Shown: positions 47,537 to 57,151 of the stretch, piece by piece | How the letters are laid out: the number at the start of each line of letters is the position of its first letter | How positions within the stretch are numbered: the stretch's first letter is position 1 | NCBI GenBank assembly: GCA_019828545.1 | Contig: JACVRA010000310.1 | Span: 124,001 to 188,000 of the forward strand | Source of the DNA: Paracamarosporium sp. OC-R06-R3 | Taxonomy: Eukaryota > Ascomycota > Dothideomycetes > Pleosporales > Didymosphaeriaceae | Reading direction: 5' to 3' | Length of the DNA stretch: 64,000 nt | Made by a program: the position numbers and the translations under genes | The notes under the pieces: generated by a model | Told to the model about the DNA's origin: nothing | What the model saw: only the letters and a program-made list of their open reading frames with translations | The model's database searches: none

Positions 47537-49141
47537 TCAATTCCGCCTCTTCTGCATACCCACCTTGCGCTTCCCCAATACATCTCTGCCCTCTTCAATT
47601 TGTAATAAGGCTTCCCTCTTCTTCTCCGTAACCGGCTTCAAAGCTTCCCTCACCACTCTACCCTCAATACTGACGCCCTCCTCAGCATACTCGTCCAACT
47701 TCGACCCGACCCGATCCTCAATAGCGTGAATCAAATCGACGTCTCGCTGCCCGATCAGCGTGACGCTGTGACCAACTCTTCCCGCACGCGCTGTACGACC
47801 AACACGGTGAATGTAGTCATCCGGATCACGTGGGACGTCAAAGTTCACAACGAGAGCAACCTCGGGGATATCGAGACCTCGGGCTGCGACATCGGTAGCG
47901 ACAAGGATCCTGGCGGCTTGGGCACGGAAGCGGGCGAGGTTGCTGACTCGTTCTGCTTGCTTAAGCCCGGAGTGGAGAGCTGTTACACGGTGCTCAAGTA
48001 GTCGGAGCATGTATTCTAGAAGTGTGGCTGTTTTAGTCCTGTTGCAGAATATTATGACGGACTTTTTAAGGTTTTCTAGTGCTTGTCAACAGCCGTTCGG
48101 AGACATCATATTAGTGGGAGACTTACCTGGAGTACCGAGGAGCACATGCAGATAGCACTCCTTATGCGTGACCGGTGCCATGATGTACAGCTGCTGGAGC
48201 TTCGGTGGAATCGCCAACGTGTCTGTGTCAACCTCGCATACAAAGATTGGCGGTTTGCCAGCAGGTCGGGGCCGCTCCTTTAACGCCAAGACCTCAGGTG
48301 TCACCGTAGCAGTGAACAATAGAGTTTGTCTTCGGTCTGGCGTTGGCAAGACTGATAGACATGTCTCGAGATCTGGCAGCATGGATCCTTTGCCGGGAGC
48401 AAGAAGGCGGTCTGCTTCGTCGAACACGACAAAGCGGACTCGTCTTAGACCACATATCGTGTCCTCTCCGGAGGTTTTGATGTGTTCTGCAAGGCGCCCA
48501 GGAGTCGCTATTACTATATGTGGACGCGATGCGAGCTGGAGTGCTTGCTCACGCTGATCTGCACCTCCCGTGATTAAAATGACCTTGACGGACTGGCGTG
48601 CGCCGATAGCTTTGACCTGTTCAAATATCTGAATAGCGAGTTCTCTTGTAGGACTATATGCGTATTAGTATGCTGTATCCGGCGCGCTCTTTTGACATAC
48701 TACGTACGTAATCATCACTGCGTAAATACCGCACGGATCTTCAGACCATTTCTGCAGGATAGGTACTGAGAAGGCAACTGTTTTACCTGTACCAGTACGT
48801 GAACCACCAATGCAGTCACTTCCCTTCAGTATTTCTGGAATGCACGCTTTTTGAATTCCGGTAGGCCTTTTGATTTCCATGGATGCAAGCGATGCGATCA
48901 ACCACGGAGAGACATTTAACGAAGCAAAGCTGGAGGCGCTTGATGTTTTTTGTTGAGCAATGTCCCCAGGTCCATTTTGAACACGTGATGATGTGGTAGT
49001 TGGTTTTGCTTTGATGCGCGAAGCAGTGGCAAGTGGTTGCTGCACAGGATTGTCGGTCGGCGACAGTCTCCTCCTCTTCCGAGACCCATTTTGTTCCAGT
49101 AAGTCCTCATCGTTAGAGGAGTATGACGATATCGAAGACAT
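47537..49141 (-). CDS. dbp8: DEAD-box ATP-dependent RNA helicase Dbp8
   Basis: Three exons (48708-49141, 48127-48653, 47537-48075) give 499 residues. Motif order: Q motif region ([19 protein letters not shown]), I (SRTGTGKT), Ia (PTRELAIQ), GG (TGGADQ), Ib (TPGRL), II (DEAD), III (TATVT, with T in place of the usual SAT), IV (VIIFCNRT), V ([10 protein letters not shown]), VI ([10 protein letters not shown]). The N-terminal SRKRRRLS patch fits nucleolar localisation. Dbp8 acts in early 40S subunit/18S rRNA maturation. Start MSSISSYSS is chosen; an in-frame ATG at 49279 would add 46 unconserved-looking residues. Confidence 0.9.
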
Positions 49142-50149
49142 CTTTTCTAATGTGTTGTTGCGCTGTCCTTTTGTCGTGTGTCTTTCACGTTTGAAGGTTT
49201 CGCGCCAGTTTTTTTCGGGCAGGGGTACATTCACGCTAAGTTTATCGATAAGCGCATGGATCACGTGATTATCTCCCATCTCAAGTCGACTGCGTAACTG
49301 CTCGCTCTTTATAATTTTGTTTCCTTTTTCATAGCATGAATAGCAGGCCTAAACTTGTTGTTTCCATCAAATCTTCGAAATATGTTACTGTATGGTTGTG
49401 AAATTCTGTTTCATTGGGGAGCTTTTGCCATTCCAGCACGAACGCCTCATGAACAAGTCGTCGTTTACTGTCCCACGACTTGTTCACTCTAAAGGCTTTT
49501 TATGTGCTCCAAACAGATAAAAAGCACACGGGGTACGTACTCTTATGCAAGGATGAATCGCTGTACACCATCTAGGACAATGGTAGACATCAACCAGGGT
49601 GCAACTCAGAAGGCTGAGACTTACATAGATGACGCGGCGAGACGCCTGTCGTGAAAATTGACCGCATTTGCACTGAACGGCCATTTGACTGGTTAGCTGT
49701 GAGAGTGCGCTCCCCTGAATGCACTGCCGATGGTGTAGCCGCTCAGCCCCCGATTGTCCGCCTTGCCACATAATAAATCTGTTTCGACAAGCCTTGACTA
49801 TGGAGCTTCTAAATGCTCCCCTGTTACAAATTTCTATTTTTCTCCTGCACAACCCATCTCTCGAAAGGTTTGTAAAGCACTCCGGCATTCGATTTTCACT
49901 TAGCCTGAAGCTCAACTCGACATTTTACTATCCTGACATGTAGTCTTGACCTGATTCTCCCATCAATCGGCCAGGCCACGAATCATGTTCATGAGGTGCA
50001 TGAGGCTCACGAAAGATGGTGATTCCAATGACCAGAATCTATGATAATGCCGCCCGTGCTGAAGAAGCGATTAAGGCTAGAGCTGTGTCAAAGCTACGGC
50101 TAGGGAATGCCCTCTTCACTCTTCTAGTCGTCCAAATACATTCAAGGAC
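49142..50149. other. Intergenic
   Basis: 5' region of Dbp8 and flank of the HET pseudogene. From about 49950 the plus strand may hold further decayed sequence of that pseudogene; nothing else recognised. Confidence 0.4.
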
Positions 50150-51475
50150 CATGCCAAGTGCCAACCATTGTTACCTCTAGATCTGCAGCGATTTAAAGAG
50201 CAGATGATTTCAAACGGGTGGTATCTTCGCCAAGTCCACCATCTCTCCAGAACTTACGACCTTGAGACTTTCTCGTACCTGGATACTCTAGAAAGATCAT
50301 CCTAGTGGTTCGCTGACTACAAAAGTTACTCGGAGTACTCGGCATGCATTGCATACGACACTAACACGGTTACCTATAGGGCCCGGCATACCGCCGACCA
50401 TTGCATATGTTCGATGATTTCGACGCCTTATTGCGATGTTGTCCGCATCATCCGTCGAGATGAAATTCCAATTATCTTGATTGGACGCGATACTAGTACA
50501 GCTCTAACGCAAACGCTACGAGTACATTCTCGATCGGCAACATCCAGGTATATAGCCATCTCCCACGTTTGGGTTGATGGTCTTGGAATCCGAGTGAGAA
50601 CGGGCTTCCCTTGTGTCAGATAACACGGTTGAATGATCTTATGGCACTGAAGAGGTTGTTTAGGAGAGAAAATGTAAGAAGGGTTCCATTCTATTCTCTC
50701 ACTGCTTAGGAGGTAAGTACTAAGAGATTCATAGAAATGGGTCTTATTCCGGATGGACACGTATTCCGTTTGTACCGGATGAATACTCTCTCCACCCCAT
50801 ACAGATCGACGAAATGGCGTCTATTGACAAAAGCGCCATGACAAGTCTAGTATTAGATGCCGAACGAATGGCTACCGTTTCTGACACTAAGCTACTATCT
50901 ATTGAAGCTCATCGGAGAGACGCGCAAACCCAAACTAAATCTCTAAGAGAACTGTCTCTTGAAGCTCGAGCTCGTATTCCATGAAGTGTTTGGATATTCC
51001 GTAGCTGGCCTCTTCAGGAAGATGCATTGCCAGCAACCATCGCCGTGCAGTTTCTGAATAATACGGTGGTCTCAAGTTAGACAATTCAAGAGAATGGGAC
51101 GTATCGGGAATGTTTTACCGATGGACAAAGCTCGCCAGATGAGAGCTATACAGGAGAATTCGAGGCAAATAACTCGGCTGCCCTAGAATTAGAGGAGCTA
51201 GATCTGCGAAGCATCCGTGGACTAAACAGCTATCCGCTAGCCTCGCATTGCGAATTCGTTGACATAGATTTTCCCATTGGCTTGGACTTCTGGTTCGCCG
51301 CGCTTATCCCAACTGCCACACGATTATTTATATGGTTCCTTCACGAGTCTCTCTTAGCAGCTATAGCCGCAACCGAGCGCCTATACCTTCACTTTTCTAA
51401 TGACTCGATGGAGCAATGTAGCATACACAACGGGTATTATCCTATTCGCACGATTATGGCATGGGTTTGTTAGGA
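50150..51475 (+). pseudogene. Decayed HET-domain gene
   Basis: Plus-strand remnants read NGWYLRQVHHLSRTYD, a stop, then CIAYDTNTVTYRARHTADHC, and SRYIAISHVWVDGLG, which matches the N-terminal pattern of one HET-protein class (Cys/His-containing leader and the IAISHVWADGLG motif). An in-frame TAG interrupts it near 50312. After DGLG the frame shifts: continuation TRLNDLMALKRLFRREN is in another frame, with further stops. A last open segment (51090-51472) ends near IRTIMAWVC. No intact product is possible. Clearly different from the intact HET gene downstream, so it is not a recent tandem copy of it. Confidence 0.75.
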
Positions 51476-52117
51476 ACCGATGAGTTTCAGAGGATCATTC
51501 GATTTATCAATGTTTGTTAAAGACATAAAGTTCACAGTGATGATTTGTTCTGCCTGTTCCCTTAGAGATTAACCTTTCCTATATCTACATGTGCAAGGAC
51601 AGACGTGCAGAGTGCTCAGAGCCTTTAGGTCTATAATTGGAAGGTTATTGAACAATTCCAAAACTACTTTTTGTATCTATTGTTGGCAAAACTCTTTCCC
51701 TTACGCACACCATGTTATGCATTTCACGCTGACAAAATGCGCTTGGAGTACAAATTCCTGGTGAGGCTGAACCGCTGCACACCGTGCGGGGGACAAGGGC
51801 TAGGCATCATTAGGCGGTGGCTCAACTAAAAATCCCTGCGGAAGCTGAGCAACGTTGCACTTAACAGGTAAGCTCAAAAATTCGTCCGTGATCTGATTCG
51901 CCACTTGAATTGGAAATTATGTAGGGGTTTGTAACATCAGTTATGCTCTTACCCGCTTATGCGGACGGAGTTCTCGGGCGTAGCCTTCCTATTACATATC
52001 AATTATTTACTCTGGATAGACATTTTACCTCTATCATCTCCCCTATCTAAGAAACTGTAAACACATCTATAATTCAGATTCGATCTCGAACCCTTGCTTC
52101 GAATCATACAATGCGCA
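51476..52117. other. Promoter region of the HET gene
   Basis: AT-rich, with no protein-coding signal; probably promoter and 5' UTR of the downstream HET gene. An in-frame ATG lies at 52094. Confidence 0.45.
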
Positions 52118-53923
52118 ATGCTACCGTACAAATACAGACCACTGACGCCGCCTGGGGCTTTTCGGCTCTTCTATCTCAGCCCTGGACCCGAAGATGCTCC
52201 TATTGACGGCATTCTTGCAGAATGCGATCTTCATTTCCACCCCTTTTACGAGAGTAGGCAGTTCGGCAGTTTGTGTTGTCAAGGAGCAAGCGAACTGACC
52301 AAAGCTTTAGGTGTCTCTTACGTGTGGGGTAAGGAAGAACCTGATACCGAAATCGCGATAGAAGGTCATTCCTTGCTCATCACAGCTTCTCTTCATGCAC
52401 TACTTACTCACCTTCGCCACGGCCACGGGGAACGAGTTCTCTGGATCGACCAGATATGCATCGATCAAAGCAGTATAGACGAACGCAACGAACAGGTGCG
52501 CGAGATGGGAAAGATATACCAGCGAGCAGCAATGGACTTAGTGTGGCTAGGCGAACCCAATCCGTATACTGAGCTTGCTTTCGAAACGGTTAGAAAACTT
52601 GGGACTTCGATAAAGGCAGATTTTAAAGGATTGGCTGACGCAAAATCTGTCCAAAAAGAATACATCGTCAATGCTCTTGAAATCCAGGCCCTTCAATATG
52701 TTTTCACAACCAATCCGCTCTGGTCCAGGGTATGGATTGTCCAGGAACTGCTCTTAGCACAAGGGATCAAACTGTTATGTGGACATGATTCTTTAGAATG
52801 GCGATACATTGAGTACATGTGCTGGATGTCTGCTCATAAGAAGGATGAGGTGGAAGAAACACTGCATGTCTTGGAATCGAATATCTGCATATTGATGAAT
52901 ATCCACATTGAGCGTACACGAATTGCGCGTCTACAACAACGACCAACCCTCCCAGACCTTCTCTTCTTGTTTCAAGGCCATCATGCGTCGAGCGAGCTTG
53001 ACAAAATTTATGCTATGCTCGGGCCAGCAGAGGATATAAGCATACGACCGGATTATCGAAAGAGCTTCCGACGGGTGTGCGTTGATACAACGACAAGTAT
53101 CTTGAATCATTACAAGAACCTAGACTTCGTTTGTTTTGACACGCTACGCAACCCTCGAAGACCGCGGAATCACCGTTTACCATCATGGGTCCCTGACTTT
53201 CACTCAGGTTTCGCACCTCTGGATCCTGTATTCAAGAAAAAGCTGTACTTTGCAGGTGGACCAGTAGTGCCGTATCGATATCCTTTCGTTATACAAGGCG
53301 ATGTAATGGTCGCCATTGGCCGTCGACTGGATGTCATTATACGTGGCCCAGAACTGGATCGAAGGCCCACCGCATACCCAGATCAGTATTTGGATTTCTT
53401 CGTGTCGTTACCGCCACATCTGTTAACTTGTCGTGCAGCTGACGAATCAAACTCTGCGCAATGGGACATCATTGTTCGAACTATGACTGTAGATATGGCG
53501 GAGGTTGGAGGTAGATTGACTGAAAGTGATCTGCCTCGTTATAGGGTCCGTTTTTGTGAATGGTATTCTAGCCTTTTAGGATGTAACAATGTATCCAACT
53601 GCGCAGAAAGAGCCGCTCGCTGGCAATCTCTATGGAAAGGACCGAAAGGTGCTCGATACGAGTCGAAGTGGGATCGAAAGCTTCTCGTCACCAAGAGCGG
53701 GCTGCTAGCTTCTTGCAGACAGGCACTTCCTGGTGACGAGATTGTCGTGTTAGAGACGGCTTCCGTACCCCTTATCCTACGTAAGGCTAGATTTCGTCCG
53801 ACAAAGCGAGAGTACGAGGTCGTAGGTACGGCTTACGTGCATGGCTTCATGGATGGTGAGATACTGCAGGAGCCACCGAAGGGATGCCCCAAATTCACAC
53901 CGCAGCTATACCGCATCGTATAG
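52118..53923 (+). CDS. HET-domain protein, single exon
   Basis: Start at the second in-frame ATG (MLPYKYRPLTPPGAFRLF), 601 residues; the first ATG at 52094 would give 609. HET motifs: ALGVSYVWGKEE, LWIDQICIDQS, DLVWLGEP and RVWIVQELLLAQG, then DKIYAMLGP and LPSWVPDFHSG, and a C-terminal VVGTAYVHGFMDGE. The first motif is unusual: the expected ALSYVWG carries two extra residues (ALgvSYVWG). Belongs to fungal vegetative-incompatibility/allorecognition proteins. No introns and no extra fused domain. The conserved tryptophans and acidic residues are kept, so it is probably functional. Confidence 0.9.
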   Translation: MLPYKYRPLTPPGAFRLFYLSPGPEDAPIDGILAECDLHFHPFYESRQFGSLCCQGASELTKALGVSYVWGKEEPDTEIAIEGHSLLITASLHALLTHLRHGHGERVLWIDQICIDQSSIDERNEQVREMGKIYQRAAMDLVWLGEPNPYTELAFETVRKLGTSIKADFKGLADAKSVQKEYIVNALEIQALQYVFTTNPLWSRVWIVQELLLAQGIKLLCGHDSLEWRYIEYMCWMSAHKKDEVEETLHVLESNICILMNIHIERTRIARLQQRPTLPDLLFLFQGHHASSELDKIYAMLGPAEDISIRPDYRKSFRRVCVDTTTSILNHYKNLDFVCFDTLRNPRRPRNHRLPSWVPDFHSGFAPLDPVFKKKLYFAGGPVVPYRYPFVIQGDVMVAIGRRLDVIIRGPELDRRPTAYPDQYLDFFVSLPPHLLTCRAADESNSAQWDIIVRTMTVDMAEVGGRLTESDLPRYRVRFCEWYSSLLGCNNVSNCAERAARWQSLWKGPKGARYESKWDRKLLVTKSGLLASCRQALPGDEIVVLETASVPLILRKARFRPTKREYEVVGTAYVHGFMDGEILQEPPKGCPKFTPQLYRIV

Positions 53924-55516
53924 CACCGGAGCTCCAAGCCCATAACGTGGTCGCGCCGATGTAAGCGTCACGTCAGTTTTAAACAACACACATCATCCAT
54001 ATCTCATTCTCTAAGAATGAGGAACGCGACCTACCAAGACGAAGATTTCCAGTGACCATCCCGCCGAAAACAGCCGATGGAAAAACATCGTGTACAAAAT
54101 AGTCGCCACGAATAGCACCACTCCAATAGCAAAGTGCCCTACAATCAACATTAGAACCGTCAGTCTACTGCTCATTCCCTCCGAAAATACTGTTCGCAAG
54201 CCCCACCGGTGCCATGAACAATACCGGCGTCATCACTCGATTTACCTAGTTCCAGTGTTATATAACACAGTCAATACTACTAGCGCCATGAAGAAGACCC
54301 ACAACAAACCAATCACTATAGAACGTGGGCAAGAACGGTGAAGCCGTGCCCACCCTAGGCGACGGTGCTGACTTGCGAGGTAGTCAGCGCGGCCATGGTC
54401 ATAAGGGTTATGGGGCGAACAACATAGGAAACAAGCTCAGAAGGATTACGGAGGGCGCGGCGCGCGGCGACGTTGGAACAGATAATTCAGCGAGCGAGCA
54501 TGACGATCATGGATATAACAAAGAGGATGGTAGAATGTGTATTGGCGAGCAAGAAGTCGTGTTCAGTCAGCAAAGAAAGGACAAGAGAAAAAAAGCCGAC
54601 ATCTAAAGGTTTGTAAACATGTGATGTATAGATCAGAATGTATCAGCAGGGCAAGAAGAAGATCATAAAGAAAAGTTGAGTCGGGTGCTAGCACCGAGCT
54701 AGCGTGACGGAAGCATCCACCTGAGCAGTTGACGTTACCTCCCTTTGGAAACAACACCTTTCAGAAACTTAGAGTATTCAAGGCAGAATCTAAGTCGATA
54801 ACATCAATAAGTCCTCTAATCGGAGGTTTTCGCTCGCTAATCTGGATCTCTCATCGTGCGCCCTGAAGCGTCAGTCACATCCGCCCTGATAATCACACAG
54901 ACGGTTTCTGATTGGCCCCCGTACTGAAGTTCCCCCGACATTCTACGTCAACGCCCGAAGCGGGATCAAGCGATCCACGCAAGGCGTCCGGCCTAAAGCA
55001 CCAGCCTCACAGCAACCCTACAACCCCAATCTTATTTAATGTAGAAACACAATATGCCAGCTCGCACACTGTTTGTACCGAGGCTGACAAATTGTTTTTA
55101 GGTCACGTGTTATCTAAACCAATAGAAGGTCTGAACGGAATCCAATGGCAGCGTATTATTGGAGGATGCTACACGTGACTGAAGAGTCGACCAAGCAGGC
55201 CTACCGTAAACTTTTGCACAAGCCGGCTAGCTTCAGCAAACCAGAGGCCGTGAATCCCACTTTAACTGTTTTGTTCAATGATTTGATTGGCTAACGCTGA
55301 ACTAGCTCAACCGGCTTGTGCAAAAGTCTACGGTAGGTAGAGTCGGAGGAAAGTTCCCAAGATCCCAATTGAGCCCGAATTGCATAAATACAGAGTCTCG
55401 CACGAGGGGAAAATGACATCGGATCCAGCAATCCATCTACAATCTTATCCCACTACAGCCATCAATACCAATCCAATAAGACATTCCATCAACCGACTCA
55501 TTACCAATCTATCAAG
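53924..55516. other. Intergenic with a MITE-like element
   Basis: No firm gene. A minus-strand stretch at 54011-54340 has hydrophobic pieces (MLIVGHFAIGVVLFVATILY) but no coherent splice model. The MITE-like element at 55200-55337 is listed separately. The last ~180 bases are the promoter of the NmrA-like gene. Confidence 0.5.
55200..55337. mobile_element. MITE-like element with terminal inverted repeats
   Basis: 138 bases with imperfect inverted ends. Left CCTACCGTAAACTTTTGCAC pairs with right (reverse complement) CCTACCGTAGACTTTTGCAC; the repeat continues with AAGCCGG on both sides, one mismatch in the first 27 positions. It then extends imperfectly (CTAGCTTCAGC against TTGAGCTAGTTCAGC). 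The interior is AT-rich and non-coding. If the outermost bases are trimmed, each end is flanked by TA, as expected for a Tc1/mariner-pogo type target duplication, though the palindrome itself makes this ambiguous. Confidence 0.85.
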
Positions 55517-56422
55517 ATGGCACAATCACCTCTCCACCGCATCCTGGTCACCGGTGCAACCGGCAAACAAGGCGGAGCCCTCATCACTGCCCTCCTTTCC
55601 CATCCCACCCAACAGTTCGAAATCTACGCCTTAACCCGCAACACTCAGTCCCGCTCTGCGCTCGCCCTCTCCACAAAACCAAACGTCAAACTCATCCAAG
55701 GTGATTTCTCCAACCCGTCCGCCATCTTCGCACAGATCCCGAAACCATGGGGTTTCTTCAGTATGACGACCCCCGAGAATCCCAAACGCGAGGAAGCAGA
55801 GGGTAAAGCCATGACGAAAGCCGCGGTGGACGCTGGAGTGAAGCATATTGTGTTTACGGCTACGGACCGTGGGCGGGATAGCGATAATACGGGGACGGTG
55901 GTCCCGCATTTTGCGAGCAAGTATGAGATCGAGAGGGATATTGTGGAGAAGAGTAAGAAGAGTGGGGGAACGTATACATTTCTAAGACCGGTCGCATTCT
56001 ACGAGAATCTTAGCGATAATTTTCTGGGCAAGGCGTTCGTGAGTATGTGGCGCATTAATGGGGATGATTCGAAGATCATGTTCGTTAGCACCAAGGATAT
56101 TGGGAAGGTTGCTGCGGAGGCTTTTCTCAAGGCAGAGTCGGAGCAGTACAGGAATAGGGCGATTGCGTTGGCGGGTGACGACATTTCGCTGCGGGACTTT
56201 CAGCGTGTTTTCGAGGAGGAAACGGGAAAACAGCTGCCGGAGACGTTCGAGATTGTGGGCAAGGGACTGAAGTGGGCGTTGCATGAGCACTTAGGGAAGA
56301 TGTATGATTGGTTCAAAAGCGATGGATTCGGCGTTGATGTGGAGGCGAATAGGAAGGAGTATCCATTCTTGAAGGATTTCCGGGAATGGTTGCGAACCGA
56401 GAGTGCATGGCGGAAGGAATAG
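55517..56422 (+). CDS. NmrA-like NAD(P)-binding family protein
   Basis: Single exon, 301 residues. Atypical short-chain dehydrogenase fold: nucleotide-binding Gly motif near residue 12 (LVTGATGKQGGAL), then YALTRNTQSRSA, LIQGDFSNPSA, and KHIVFTATDRGRDSD. NmrA-type proteins bind NAD(P) and often act as redox sensors or repressors (as NmrA does for AreA in nitrogen control) rather than enzymes. The active-site Tyr/Lys of true SDRs is not obvious. NmrA itself is only one member; this may be a stand-alone paralogue. It sits 180 bases downstream of the MITE, so its promoter overlaps or adjoins the element. Confidence 0.9.
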   Translation: MAQSPLHRILVTGATGKQGGALITALLSHPTQQFEIYALTRNTQSRSALALSTKPNVKLIQGDFSNPSAIFAQIPKPWGFFSMTTPENPKREEAEGKAMTKAAVDAGVKHIVFTATDRGRDSDNTGTVVPHFASKYEIERDIVEKSKKSGGTYTFLRPVAFYENLSDNFLGKAFVSMWRINGDDSKIMFVSTKDIGKVAAEAFLKAESEQYRNRAIALAGDDISLRDFQRVFEEETGKQLPETFEIVGKGLKWALHEHLGKMYDWFKSDGFGVDVEANRKEYPFLKDFREWLRTESAWRKE

Positions 56423-57151
56423 AGTGACCTCACTATTAGTTTTAGCTGTATTGCTTACAATGTGTTATCATCCACCACTTGGTATATATTATAATGACAT
56501 CATCTCCAACCCGCTTCATTAGTGTGAGACCATCCGAGCCCCTTATTTTTTCTGCTTTGAGGAATAAACTGTACGAGGGGCGCACATGCTCACCCTTCGT
56601 TTTGTCTCAGCCTTTATGGGCACATGCCTACATGGTCACCTTTTTTTGATAAGAAGAAGACCGGTATAAGTAATAAAGGTTCGTCTAAGAAGACCCAACG
56701 CGTCTTGTTGTAAGACATATACCGCCCAGGAACCAGGCAATTCGCAAGCTTATGGCATGAGTTTCGAGTTAAGGCAAAATAGAGAGGGCAAACAGCCGGT
56801 GAGCACAGATGGGAGCAGGACGAAAAGGGAGGACGAGATAATACAAGCGGTGTGCAGAACAGCCCCTTCATATCTTCGAGCGAGTAAACATCACGTAAAG
56901 AAACCAACATAGAAAAACAGTTTGCTCCGGTCAATATAAACGTAAACGAACTCAAAAGGATATCAATGCCTCATTGCGACGCTTATACCTTATTTTACAA
57001 CCCGTCAAGCGGGCACTCTATGATATGATATAATACAGTCTTCCATTGCCCTCAGTACTCAGGATATATCAGAGTGGAAAGAGAGCCCATACCTCACCAA
57101 TGCTAACAAAGAAAACTTCCATACATTACAAATGCCAATCGTCAAGCACTC
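56423..57151. other. Intergenic, convergent 3' ends
   Basis: 3' flanks of the NmrA-like and protease genes. A 113-codon minus-strand frame (56614-56955) looks fortuitous. Nothing recognised. Confidence 0.5.

Noticed and set aside
54011..54340. Possible membrane-protein gene on the minus strand (LIVGHFAIGVVLFVATILY)
   Set aside because: No splice model joins the hydrophobic pieces in one frame; at most a decayed fragment.
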